DNA from: Xanthomonas populi | GTDB taxonomy: Bacteria; Pseudomonadota; Gammaproteobacteria; Xanthomonadales; Xanthomonadaceae | Direction: 5' to 3' | Length of the DNA stretch: 36,729 nucleotides | NCBI RefSeq assembly: GCF_002940065.1 | Contig: NZ_MDEJ01000021.1 | Coordinates: 1-36,729, forward strand | Part shown: in pieces, positions 29,535-36,729 of the stretch | Position numbering within the stretch: position 1 is the stretch's first letter | Layout: each line of letters starts with the position of its first letter | Translations under genes and position numbers: made by a program | Notes under the pieces: generated by a model | Databases searched by the model: none | The model's input: only the letters and a program-made list of their open reading frames with translations | Told to the model about the DNA's origin: nothing

Positions 29535-30335
29535 ATGAAATGGTTCGAAATCGCCCTGGTCGTGCTGACGCTGGGCACCGGCTTCATCTGGTTGCTGGAC
29601 AAGCTGTTTCTGGCCAGTCGCCGCGCTGCGCGTGCCGGGCTGCTGGACAGCGAGCCGGTGATTATCGATTACTCGCGCGCCTTCTTCCCGGTGCTGGCGG
29701 TGGTGCTGATCCTGCGCAGCTTCGTGGCCGAGCCGTACAAGATTCCGTCCAGTTCGATGATGCCCAATCTGCTGATCGGCGATTTCATCCTGGTCAACAA
29801 GTTCGCGTACGGTCTCCGTCTGCCGATCACCAATACCAAGTTCATTCCCACCGGCGAGCCCAAGCGTGGCGACGTGGTGGTGTTCAAGCCGCCGCATGCA
29901 CCTGACCAGAACTGGATCAAGCGCGTCGTGGGTTTGCCGGGCGACAAGATCGGTTTCCATGGCGACACGCTGTATATCAACGACAAGCCGATGCGCTACA
30001 CGGTCAAGGGCGAGTACATCGGCAAGGGCAAGGGCGCCGAGATGACCGGCACCACGCTACTGGTCGAGGAGTTGCCGGGCCGCACGCACACCGTGCTGGA
30101 ATGGGTCGATCGCAACATGCCTGCCGGGCAGGGCGACTGGACCGTGCCGGCAGCCAGCTATTTCGTGATGGGAGATAATCGCGACAATAGTGAGGACAGC
30201 CGATTCTGGACCCAGACGCACTTCCTGCCGGAAGCCAATCTGCGCGGCAAGGCGTTTCTGATCTGGCTCAATTGCGAAGGGTGGTTCTGCAAGGGAAGTT
30301 TCGATCCGTCGCGGATCGGGACTGGAATTCAGTAA
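29535..30335 (+). CDS. lepB: Signal peptidase I
   Basis: Inner-membrane protease that removes signal peptides from exported proteins. The 266-residue protein has two N-terminal membrane segments (about residues 5-26 and 48-65). The catalytic Ser is S74 in IPSSSMMPN and the general-base Lys is K129 in NWIKRVVGLPGDK. Box E is present as YFVMGDNRDNSEDSRFW. The start ATG at 29535 is preceded by GAAGGAAC, a good ribosome-binding site. The reading frame is open further upstream, but that part is repeat sequence. The gene is linked to lepA as in many Gammaproteobacteria, and its stop overlaps a possible next ATG by one base. Confidence 0.96.
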   Translation: MKWFEIALVVLTLGTGFIWLLDKLFLASRRAARAGLLDSEPVIIDYSRAFFPVLAVVLILRSFVAEPYKIPSSSMMPNLLIGDFILVNKFAYGLRLPITNTKFIPTGEPKRGDVVVFKPPHAPDQNWIKRVVGLPGDKIGFHGDTLYINDKPMRYTVKGEYIGKGKGAEMTGTTLLVEELPGRTHTVLEWVDRNMPAGQGDWTVPAASYFVMGDNRDNSEDSRFWTQTHFLPEANLRGKAFLIWLNCEGWFCKGSFDPSRIGTGIQ

Positions 30336-30364
30336 TGCACGCGGGGCGTGCCTGGGGACACACA

Positions 30365-30742
30365 ATGAAGCGCAAGCAAAGCGGTATGACGTTGACGTCG
30401 TTCGTGGTGGTGCTGGCGGTGGTGGGGTTTGGCCTGTATCTGGGAATGAAGCTGTTTCCGATGTATCAGGAATATTATTCCGTGCGCGCAGCGATGAAGG
30501 GGCTGGCCAAAGAGCCCGGCGCTGGCGATATGGACCCATCCAAGTTGCAGGATCTGTTCTTCCGTCGGCTGTACATCAATTACTCGGAAAACGTCAAAAA
30601 AGAAGACGTCAAGTTCGAGCGCATCGAAGGCGGCTGGCGCATGAAGGTCAACTACGAAGTGCGCCGCGAAATGATCGGCAATCTGGATGTGGTCGGCAAA
30701 TTCGATATGTCGCAGGACATGACTGGACGTGGTGGGCAATAG
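30365..30742 (+). CDS. DUF4845 membrane protein
   Basis: A 125-residue protein of DUF4845, a family usually found between lepB and rnc. It has one N-terminal membrane segment ([23 protein letters not shown]) after a basic stretch MKRKQSG, and a pilin-like look without a clear prepilin cleavage site. The rest ([18 protein letters not shown] onwards) is a small extracytoplasmic domain of unknown role. I prefer the ATG at 30365, 30 nt after the lepB stop, with GGGGAC upstream. An ATG at 30335, overlapping the lepB stop, would add ten residues. It overlaps rnc by 14 nt. Confidence 0.85.
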   Translation: MKRKQSGMTLTSFVVVLAVVGFGLYLGMKLFPMYQEYYSVRAAMKGLAKEPGAGDMDPSKLQDLFFRRLYINYSENVKKEDVKFERIEGGWRMKVNYEVRREMIGNLDVVGKFDMSQDMTGRGGQ

Positions 30743-31412
30743 AACTTTCCAGCGTGGCGATCCGATCGGGCACGCGTTTGCCGATCCCGGTCTGCTCGCC
30801 CAGGCGCTGCGGCATCGCAGCGCCGGGACCCCGCATAACGAGCGACTGGAATTTCTTGGCGACGGCATCGTCAATCTGCTGATCGCCGAGGCGCTGTATC
30901 AGCGCTGGCCCAAGGCCGACGAAGGCGCATTGACCCGCGCGCGCGCTGAACTCGTACGCGAAGGTGCGCTGGCCGTCATCGGCCGCACGCTGAATCTGGG
31001 CGAGCGCTTGACGCTCGGTCCGGGTGAACTGAAATCCGGTGGACACCGGCGCGATTCGATCCTGGCCGACGCGGTTGAGGCGATCGTCGCGGCGATCTAT
31101 CTGGACTGTGGCTTCGAGCGTTGCCGCGCCGTCGTGCTGCCCTGGTTTGAAGCTTCGCTAGCTGCTTTGCCGGTGGGTAAGGCTGAAAAAGATCCCAAGA
31201 CACGGCTGCAGGAATGGCTGCAGGCGCGCCAACTTCCGCTGCCCAATTACGCGTTGATCAGCGAGAGCGGCGACGAACACGCCAAGCAGTTCCATGTCGC
31301 CTGCATTCTTGAGCAGCCCGTTGCCACCGCGCATGGCCAGGGCACCTCGCGCCGTCTCGCCGAGCAACAGGCGGCCACTCTTGTCATCGCACAACTGGAT
31401 TCAAATACGTGA
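30729..31412 (+). CDS. rnc: Ribonuclease III
   Basis: Endonuclease that cleaves double-stranded RNA, including rRNA precursors. The 227-residue protein has the nuclease domain with [14 protein letters not shown] (the acidic catalytic cluster) and the second acidic helix [19 protein letters not shown]-terminal double-stranded-RNA-binding domain follows from about residue 155 ([20 protein letters not shown]). The start is GTG at 30729, with a second GTG next to it; either overlaps the end of the DUF4845 gene. Its stop overlaps the era start as GTGA. The Gly after GD in FLGDGI replaces the more common Ser and should be tolerated. Confidence 0.95.
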   Translation: MVGNRTFQRGDPIGHAFADPGLLAQALRHRSAGTPHNERLEFLGDGIVNLLIAEALYQRWPKADEGALTRARAELVREGALAVIGRTLNLGERLTLGPGELKSGGHRRDSILADAVEAIVAAIYLDCGFERCRAVVLPWFEASLAALPVGKAEKDPKTRLQEWLQARQLPLPNYALISESGDEHAKQFHVACILEQPVATAHGQGTSRRLAEQQAATLVIAQLDSNT

Positions 31413-32305
31413 GCGAAACCTCTCCCCACCGTAGCGGTAGCGTTGCGGTGATCGGCCGTCCCAACGTCGGCAAGTCCACCCTGACCAATGCGCTGGTCGG
31501 CGCGAAGGTCAGCATCGTGTCCAACCGGCCGCAGACCACGCGGCATCGCTTGTTGGGCATTGCCACGTTCCCCGAGGGTCAGTTGGCGCTGGTGGATACG
31601 CCCGGATTGCATCGCGAGCAGAAGCGCGCCATGAACCGGGTGATGAATCGCGCCGCGCGCGGTTCGCTGGAAGGTGTGGATGCCGCAGTGCTGGTGATCG
31701 AAGCCGGCCGTTGGGACGAAGAAGATACGCTGGCCTTCAAGGTCTTGAGCGATTCCAAAGTGCCGGTAGTGTTGGTCGTCAACAAGGTCGACCGGCTAAA
31801 GGACAAAACCGCGCTGTTCCCGTTCCTGGCACAGGTCAGCGAAGGCCGTCGCTTCGCCGCAGTGCATCCGGTGTCTGCGCTCAAGCGCAAGGGCCTGGAA
31901 GCGCTGGTCGGCGATCTGCTCAAGCTGGTGCCCGAGGCCGAGGCGATGTTCGGCGAAGACGAAATCACCGATCGCAGCCAGCGCTTTATGGCCGGCGAAC
32001 TGGTGCGCGAGCAGTTGATGCGCCAGCTTGGCGAAGAGCTTCCGTACGCCACTACGGTGGAGATTGAGCGCTTCGCCGAAGACGGCGCATTGCTGCGCAT
32101 CGGTGCGGTGATCTGGGTCGAGCGCGAAGGCCAGAAGGCGATCGTGATCGGCAAGGGCGGCACCCGCTTGAAAGAAATCGGCGGCAAGGCGCGCTTGCAG
32201 ATGGAGCGGCTGTTTGGTGCCAAGGTATTCCTGGAAACCTGGGTGCGCGTCCGCGAGGGTTGGTCGGACGACGAGGCCGCATTGAAGGCATTCGGGTACG
32301 AGTAA
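31409..32305 (+). CDS. era: GTPase Era
   Basis: Ras-like GTPase that helps mature the small ribosomal subunit by binding the 16S rRNA 3' end. The 298-residue protein shows G1 [10 protein letters not shown]3 [14 protein letters not shown] and G4 NKVDRL, followed by a C-terminal KH domain with [17 protein letters not shown]. It starts with GTG inside the rnc stop (GTGA, 31409-31412), indicating translational coupling. recO follows after 27 nt. Confidence 0.97.
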   Translation: MSETSPHRSGSVAVIGRPNVGKSTLTNALVGAKVSIVSNRPQTTRHRLLGIATFPEGQLALVDTPGLHREQKRAMNRVMNRAARGSLEGVDAAVLVIEAGRWDEEDTLAFKVLSDSKVPVVLVVNKVDRLKDKTALFPFLAQVSEGRRFAAVHPVSALKRKGLEALVGDLLKLVPEAEAMFGEDEITDRSQRFMAGELVREQLMRQLGEELPYATTVEIERFAEDGALLRIGAVIWVEREGQKAIVIGKGGTRLKEIGGKARLQMERLFGAKVFLETWVRVREGWSDDEAALKAFGYE

Positions 32306-32332
32306 GGCCGGGGCCCGGTCCCACCTGCCGCC

Positions 32333-33055
32333 ATGCTGATCGAAAACGAACGCGGCTTCGTCCTGCATTTCCGGCCCTGGCGCGAGGCCAGCCTGCTGGT
32401 GGAAGTGCTGAGCGAGCAGCAGGGACGGGTGGGGTTGCTGGCGCGTGGTGTGCACGGGCCGCGCAAGCAGGCTTTGCGTGCTGCATTGCAGCCCTTGCAA
32501 CTGATCCAGTTCACGGCGATGCAGCGCGGCGAACTTGCGCAACTCCGCCAGGCCGAGGCCTTGGACACCGCGCCGCGCCTGGTCGGCGAGACCATGTTGG
32601 CCGGCTTCTATATCAGCGAGTTGCTGCTGCGCCTGGCCCCACGCAACGACCCGGTGCCCGAGCTGTTTGATTGCTATGCGCAGGCGCGTGTGCATCTTGC
32701 ATCCAACCTGCCGTTGGCCTGGGGACTGCGCCAGTTCGAGCGCGATGTGCTCGATGGCCTGGGCTTTGGGTTCGATCTGCAACACGACAACGACGGCCAA
32801 CCGATCGACCCGGCGGCACGTTACCGCCTCGATCCGCAGGAAGGCGCATTGCGCATGTTGAGCGAGCGGCTGGCGCAGGACCGGCGCGAAACCGTCACCG
32901 GCGCCGCGCTATTGGCGCTGGGCGAAGACGTTATGCCGGCGACCGACGACATGCCGGGATTGCGCCGCAGCATGCGTGGCGTGCTGCTGCATCACCTGGG
33001 CGGACGCGGCCTGAAATCCTGGGAAATGCTCGAGGACCTGGCGCGCCGGCGTTGA
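32333..33055 (+). CDS. recO: DNA repair protein RecO
   Basis: Recombination mediator that works with RecR/RecF to load RecA on gapped DNA. The 240-residue protein has the N-terminal OB-fold ([25 protein letters not shown] begins it) and a helical C-terminal domain ([15 protein letters not shown], then [21 protein letters not shown]). The start ATG at 32333 follows a short spacer after era. The usual next gene, pdxJ, is absent; a convergent regulator gene follows instead. Confidence 0.95.
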   Translation: MLIENERGFVLHFRPWREASLLVEVLSEQQGRVGLLARGVHGPRKQALRAALQPLQLIQFTAMQRGELAQLRQAEALDTAPRLVGETMLAGFYISELLLRLAPRNDPVPELFDCYAQARVHLASNLPLAWGLRQFERDVLDGLGFGFDLQHDNDGQPIDPAARYRLDPQEGALRMLSERLAQDRRETVTGAALLALGEDVMPATDDMPGLRRSMRGVLLHHLGGRGLKSWEMLEDLARRR

Positions 33056-33088
33056 GGGATTCGCTCTGGCCTTCTCAGTGCAACAGTC

Positions 33089-33811
33089 TTAGTGAAGCAG
33101 CGCCGCCACCGCCGCATGAAACTGCGTCTGCGCGGTGCTGGATTGCGGATCGTCGCGCAGCAGACGGATCGCACCGGCAAGTCGTGCCGCACCGACAAAA
33201 CCACAACTGGCCTGCAGCCGGTGCAGGTGATTGCGCAGGGCCAGCTCGTCGCTGATCTGGAGGGCAGAATCCACCGCGTCGCGCGTGATGGGCAACTCGG
33301 TCAGGAACAATTCGCGTAGCGCGTTCAAATGATGTTGCTGGCCGTTGAGCGCGCTGAGTGCGGCCGCTTCGTCCCAATCGCTGGCGGCGATGTCGACCAC
33401 GCCGACCGCCGCCAGGCTGTAACGGCCACGTGCCAGTCCGCGACGCACCGCCTGCAGCAGGCGTTCGGAGCTCAGCGGCTTGACCAGCATTTCCAGAAAC
33501 CCATCGGACTGCAGGCTGCATTGCATGGTCATACTGCCGCCGGCGGTGTGGGCGAGTGCGGGCACGCCGGGGTGCAATAGCCGTAATGCGCGCAGCAGGT
33601 CGCTGCCGGTGCCATCTGGAAGATTGACGTCGATCAGCCAAAGGTCGTGACGCCGTTCGCGGGCGCTGTCCAGCCCCGAAGATAGCGAATCGGCGCAATC
33701 CACCCGGGCGGGGAGATCTTCCAGGACGGCCTGGATAAACCCGCGGCTGATCGGGTCGTCTTCCACCAACAAGAGTCGTGGATGGTGTTGCTGACGTGTC
33801 GCCATATTCAT
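33089..33811 (-). CDS. Response regulator receiver with C-terminal Hpt-like domain
   Basis: A 240-residue signalling protein. The receiver domain has the acidic pair D18-D19 (LLVEDDP), phospho-acceptor D61 (LWLIDVNLPDGTG), T89 (LAHTAGG) and K111 (MLVKPLSS). The C-terminal 100 residues look like a histidine phosphotransfer helix bundle: H197 sits in HRLQASCGFVGAARL, which resembles the Hpt motif HxLKGxxxxxG. There is no DNA-binding or enzymatic output domain. No histidine kinase is adjacent, so its partners are unknown. AAGGAGG precedes two in-frame ATGs, 33811 (4-nt spacing) and 33805 (10-nt spacing), so the start is ambiguous by two codons. Its role as a phosphorelay intermediate is inferred. 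Confidence 0.85.
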   Translation of the reverse strand: MNMATRQQHHPRLLLVEDDPISRGFIQAVLEDLPARVDCADSLSSGLDSARERRHDLWLIDVNLPDGTGSDLLRALRLLHPGVPALAHTAGGSMTMQCSLQSDGFLEMLVKPLSSERLLQAVRRGLARGRYSLAAVGVVDIAASDWDEAAALSALNGQQHHLNALRELFLTELPITRDAVDSALQISDELALRNHLHRLQASCGFVGAARLAGAIRLLRDDPQSSTAQTQFHAAVAALLH

Positions 33812-33968
33812 GCTGCCTCCTTGTCAGCGATGCCGCGTCGTGTCCGCCGCGCGCACCCGAAGTTTGCCTGGGTTTGCGGGGCGCGACAATTGTCCCGTCG
33901 CTTCAAGCGGCCTCCATCGATCGCATCTGCGACAATACGCACCCTTTTCGCCCGCAGCTTGGCGCCAC

Positions 33969-35303
33969 GTGGCCAGAACCAGAAACCGTTTCGACCGTAC
34001 CCCGTTCCAGACCGCCATCATCGACCTCAGTCACGACGGCCGCGGCGTTGCGCGCCGCGAGGGCGAGGGCGGCAAGGTCACTTTCATCAGCGGCGCCCTA
34101 CCCGGTGAGGTGGTGCGTGCCGAACCCACCGCGCGCAGCCGGCATTTCGATGAGGCCAAAACGGTAGAGGTGCTGGAAGCCTCGCCGCAACGGGTGACGC
34201 CGCGCTGCCCGCATTTCGGCGTCTGCGCCGGCTGCGTGCTGCAGCATCTGCACGCGTCGCAGCAGATCGGGGCCAAGCAGCGCGTGCTGATGGACAACCT
34301 GGAACGCATCGGTCACGTCACCCCGCAGGCGATCCTGCCGGCCCTGGTGGGCGACAACTGGGGCTACCGTCGCAAGGGGCGTTTCTCGGTGCGGCGGGTG
34401 GAGAAGAAAGACAAGACGCTGGTCGGTTTCCGCGAGCTCGATCCGCGCTTCGTGGCCGATCTGTCTGTCTGCTACACGGTCATCCCGCAGATCGGCGGAA
34501 AAATTCCACTGCTGGCTGCGCTGGTCGAAGCGATGGACGGCAAGCGCGACATCCCGCAGATTGAATTCATTGCCGGTGACGACGCGGTGGTGCTGACCAT
34601 CCGCCACATACAGCCACTCAGCGAGCGCGATCTGCAGGCGCTGACGGAATTTGCGCAGGCGCACGCGTTTGCGATCTTCCTGCAGCCGGGCGGCGTGGAG
34701 AGCGTGCATCCGCTGTGGCCGCAAAATGTGCCGCTGTCGTTCCGCTTGCCGCAGTGGGATGTGGAGCTGGCGTTCCGGCCGCTGGACTTTATCCAGGTTA
34801 ACGCTTCGCTCAACCAGAAAATGATTGCGCGTGCACTGGCATTACTCGAGGCAAAGCCGGACGACCGCGTGCTGGATCTATTCTGCGGCCTGGGCAATTT
34901 CACCCTGCCTCTGGCGCGCGGTGTGCGCGAAGTGGTCGGTGTTGAAGGCGATGCCGGGCTGGTGGCGCGCGCGCGCGAGAATGCGCAGCGCAATGGTCTG
35001 GAGAATGCGCAGTTTTACGCGGCCGACCTGACCCAGGATCAGCGCCACACCGCGTGGATGCGGCAGGGCTTCGACAAGCTGCTGCTGGATCCGCCACGTT
35101 CGGGCGCGCTCGACGTGTTGCAACAGCTGCCATTGAAAAAGTTCGAGCGCATCGTTTATGTGAGCTGCCACCCAGGCTCGCTGGCGCGCGATGCCGGCTA
35201 TCTGGTCAATGAGCAGGGCTTCATGCTCAAGGCCGCCGGTGCGATGGATATGTTTCCGCATACCGCGCACGTGGAAAGCATCGCGGTGTTTGAGCGGCGG
35301 TGA
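33969..35303 (+). CDS. rlmD: 23S rRNA (uracil-1939-C5)-methyltransferase RlmD
   Basis: Iron-sulphur methyltransferase modifying U1939 of 23S rRNA. The 444-residue protein has an N-terminal TRAM domain (DLSHDGRGVARREGEGGKVTFISG). The 4Fe-4S cysteines are in RCPHFGVCAGCVLQH together with an earlier or later Cys. The SAM site is DLFCGLGNFTLPLA, and the catalytic motifs are DPPRSGA and VYVSCHPGSLARD. The start is a GTG at 33969 (VARTRNRFDRTPFQ), which matches the family N-terminus; upstream frame extension to 33810 reads as non-coding spacer. It is divergent from the REC-Hpt gene. Confidence 0.95.
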   Translation: MARTRNRFDRTPFQTAIIDLSHDGRGVARREGEGGKVTFISGALPGEVVRAEPTARSRHFDEAKTVEVLEASPQRVTPRCPHFGVCAGCVLQHLHASQQIGAKQRVLMDNLERIGHVTPQAILPALVGDNWGYRRKGRFSVRRVEKKDKTLVGFRELDPRFVADLSVCYTVIPQIGGKIPLLAALVEAMDGKRDIPQIEFIAGDDAVVLTIRHIQPLSERDLQALTEFAQAHAFAIFLQPGGVESVHPLWPQNVPLSFRLPQWDVELAFRPLDFIQVNASLNQKMIARALALLEAKPDDRVLDLFCGLGNFTLPLARGVREVVGVEGDAGLVARARENAQRNGLENAQFYAADLTQDQRHTAWMRQGFDKLLLDPPRSGALDVLQQLPLKKFERIVYVSCHPGSLARDAGYLVNEQGFMLKAAGAMDMFPHTAHVESIAVFERR

Positions 35304-35383
35304 TTGGGGATGGGCAAGAGCGCATTGCCGCTGTCCACCAGTTTGCTGCTTTGACCAATCCCTAATTTCCAATCCCCAATCCC
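35302..35383. repeat. Intergenic inverted-repeat element, copy 3
   Basis: GATTGGGGATGGG (35302-35314) faces a right part with two arm units, CCAATCCC (35355-35362) and CCAATCCCCAATCCC (35369-35383). The element fills almost the whole spacer between rlmD and the CYTH gene and ends exactly at the CYTH start codon. Confidence 0.7.
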
Positions 35384-35908
35384 ATGCCTATCGAAATCGA
35401 ACGCAAGTTTCTCGTCACCGGCGACGGTTGGCGCACTGCTGCGCATGCAGTGATCCCGATGGCGCAGGGCTATATCAACGACCAGGCGGCGATGCGTAGC
35501 GGGGCGCAGAACGCGTCTGTGCGTGTGCGCATCCAGGGGGAGAGCGCATTTCTCAATCTGAAGTCGCGGCAGGTCGGGCATACGCGGCAGGAGTTCGACT
35601 ACCCGGTTCCGGTGGTCGATGCGCGTGCGCTGCTTGCGCTGTGTGTCGGCGGTTTGATCGACAAGCGCCGGCATCTGGTCGAGTACCAGGGCCATGTGTG
35701 GGAAGTGGACGAATTTCTCGGCGACAACGCCGGGCTGGTGGTGGCCGAGATCGAACTTGGCAACGCCGACGAGGCGTTTGCCAAGCCCGACTGGATCGGC
35801 GCGGAAGTCACCGACGATGTGCGCTACTACAACTTGGCGCTGGCCTCGCATCCGTTCTCGCAGTGGGAGGAGAGCCGGGATTCGTGCGTCGGGAGTGGGG
35901 ATGCGTAA
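35384..35908 (+). CDS. CYTH-domain protein (inorganic triphosphatase-like)
   Basis: A 174-residue CYTH (CyaB/thiamine triphosphatase) protein. The signature ExExK is E4-E6-K8 in MPIEIERKFLV. Further basic and acidic tunnel residues are in SVRVRIQG, FLNLKSR, EFDYPVP, VEYQGHVWEVDEF and VVAEIEL. Single-domain bacterial members often hydrolyse inorganic triphosphate, but the substrate is not determined here. The ATG abuts a repeat element, so there is no normal ribosome-binding site: the preceding bases are CCAATCCC. The last ten residues or so (RDSCVGSGDA) are encoded by the left arm of the next repeat element, suggesting that an original, slightly different C-terminus was replaced. Confidence 0.9.
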   Translation: MPIEIERKFLVTGDGWRTAAHAVIPMAQGYINDQAAMRSGAQNASVRVRIQGESAFLNLKSRQVGHTRQEFDYPVPVVDARALLALCVGGLIDKRRHLVEYQGHVWEVDEFLGDNAGLVVAEIELGNADEAFAKPDWIGAEVTDDVRYYNLALASHPFSQWEESRDSCVGSGDA

Positions 35909-35976
35909 AAGCGCGGTGAAGCATCGATGTTGGGCTTATGCTTTGCCAATCCACCATGGTCAATCTCCAATCCCCC
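35877..35976. repeat. Intergenic inverted-repeat element, copy 4
   Basis: The left part (starting CGGGATTCGTGCGTCGGGAG at 35876) overlaps the 3' end of the CYTH gene. The right part contains CCAATCC (35946-35952) and CCAATCCCCC (35967-35976). It fills the spacer before the FrnE-like gene. Confidence 0.6.
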
Positions 35977-35980
35977 GCTC

Positions 35981-36664
35981 ATGCGCATTGATATCTGGTC
36001 CGACGTTATCTGCCCCTGGTGCTGGATCAGTAAGCGCCGTTTTGAGCAAGCGGTAGCCGCGCTCGGCGCGCAGGTACCGACACTTGACATCCATTACCAC
36101 GCGTTTCAGCTGGATCCCGACGCCGGCCTGGAGCCAACGCCGTTGCGCGATGCGCTGGCGCAAAAGTTCGGCGGTGCCACGCGCGTGGATCAGATGTTGG
36201 CGCAGACCCAGGCCACCGCACGCGCCGAAGGCCTGCCATTCGATTTCGGGCGCGGCCAGGTGCAGGTGAGCACGCTGCGCGCACATCGGCTGATCTGGCT
36301 GGCGAGCCGCGAAGGCGATGTCGAGGCAGTGATCGAAGCGCTGTTTCATGCGCATTTTACCGAAGGTCAGAACGTCGGCGCGACCGAGACGCTGGTATCT
36401 GCCGGGGCCGCTGGCGATCTTGATGAGGCGCGCGTGCGCGCACTGTTGGACTCTGACGAAGGCATCGCTGCCGTCCAGGCGCAATTGGCGCAAGCCGCTG
36501 CGCTGGGTATCCGTGCGGTGCCCAGTTTCGTGATCGATGGACGCAGCCTGATCCAGGGCGCGCAGCCACCAGAGAGCTTTGCGCAAGCGCTGTTGCAGCT
36601 GGCCGCCGAATCGGCGCCAATCGGCGGGCCCGATGCCTGCGGGCCTGATGGCTGCGCGGTGTGA
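35981..36664 (+). CDS. DsbA-family oxidoreductase, FrnE-like
   Basis: A 227-residue thioredoxin-fold protein of the DsbA/FrnE subgroup. The redox motif is C11-P-W-C14 (SDVICPWCWISKRR), followed by the helical insertion and the cis-Pro segment GIRAVPSFVIDG. There is no signal peptide, so it is predicted to act in the cytoplasm, as FrnE proteins do. Roles in disulphide exchange or stress tolerance are known for some relatives; the specific substrate here is unknown. A Cys pair near the C-terminus (PDACGPDGCAV) is a second possible redox centre. The start ATG at 35981 gives the conserved MRIDIWSD; the upstream frame is repeat sequence. Confidence 0.92.
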   Translation: MRIDIWSDVICPWCWISKRRFEQAVAALGAQVPTLDIHYHAFQLDPDAGLEPTPLRDALAQKFGGATRVDQMLAQTQATARAEGLPFDFGRGQVQVSTLRAHRLIWLASREGDVEAVIEALFHAHFTEGQNVGATETLVSAGAAGDLDEARVRALLDSDEGIAAVQAQLAQAAALGIRAVPSFVIDGRSLIQGAQPPESFAQALLQLAAESAPIGGPDACGPDGCAV

Positions 36665-36716
36665 ACTGCCTGCGGCGTCTTGCAACTCCCAACAGCTGAC
36701 GAGATGACACGGCCCG

Positions 36717-36729
36717 CCCCCCCCCCCCC
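36717..36729 (+). repeat. Poly-C tract at window end
   Basis: At least 13 consecutive C residues end the window, after GGCCCG. No gene is visible between 36665 and here. The tract may continue beyond the window. Confidence 0.8.

Overview
The window looks like chromosomal DNA of a Xanthomonas (Gammaproteobacteria, Lysobacterales). It is GC-rich, its proteins read like xanthomonad orthologues (MutS, LepA, RlmD, KatG), it carries the rpoE-rseA-mucD and lepA-lepB-DUF4845-rnc-era-recO gene orders, and it has a broken carbohydrate-uptake locus built around a TonB-dependent receptor (TBDR) of the Xanthomonas/Caulobacter type. The amount of gene decay would suit a host-restricted species such as X. 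oryzae, but the species is inference.

Layout. Positions 1-541 hold the 3' part of a HEPN-like gene interrupted by an in-frame TGA. Positions 582-6646 carry katG, a DUF937 gene and mutS, all on the minus strand, followed by a small unknown gene (6937-7344). Positions 7538-13263 are a decaying galactan-type utilisation locus, read right to left: a TBDR gene with a frameshift and three in-frame stops, a GH53 galactanase fragment truncated at both ends, and a GH2 beta-galactosidase gene with a nonsense codon just after its nucleophile motif. Positions 13509-20761 form a valine/propionyl-type catabolic cluster: a divergent ScfR-type regulator, then mmsA, an acyl-CoA dehydrogenase, a crotonase, 3-hydroxyisobutyryl-CoA hydrolase and mmsB. 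A shared 9-bp-period motif, TGCGAA-N3-TGCGA, occurs near the regulator start, before mmsA, and twice before mmsB, so it is a good operator candidate. The crotonase has Gly where the first catalytic Glu of the family is expected.

Positions 20892-24013 hold a CDF metal exporter and a convergent FadB/FadJ-type beta-oxidation gene separated by a strong hairpin. Positions 24250-27458 are the envelope-stress operon rpoE-rseA-mucD, with a plausible sigma-E-type promoter; the MucD protease has a lipobox. Positions 27630-33055 are the housekeeping string lepA, lepB, DUF4845, rnc, era and recO, with tight overlaps from lepB onward. Positions 33089-36664 carry an orphan REC-Hpt protein, rlmD, a CYTH phosphatase and a FrnE-like DsbA-family protein.

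Several spacers contain members of one family of imperfect inverted repeats with GGGATTGGGGATTC-like arms; one of them supplies the C-terminal residues of the CYTH protein. I saw no tRNA, rRNA, CRISPR array, transposase or phage gene. I did not find a clear new multi-gene system. The strongest new leads are the TGCGAA operator set, the crotonase active-site change and the detailed decay of the galactan locus.
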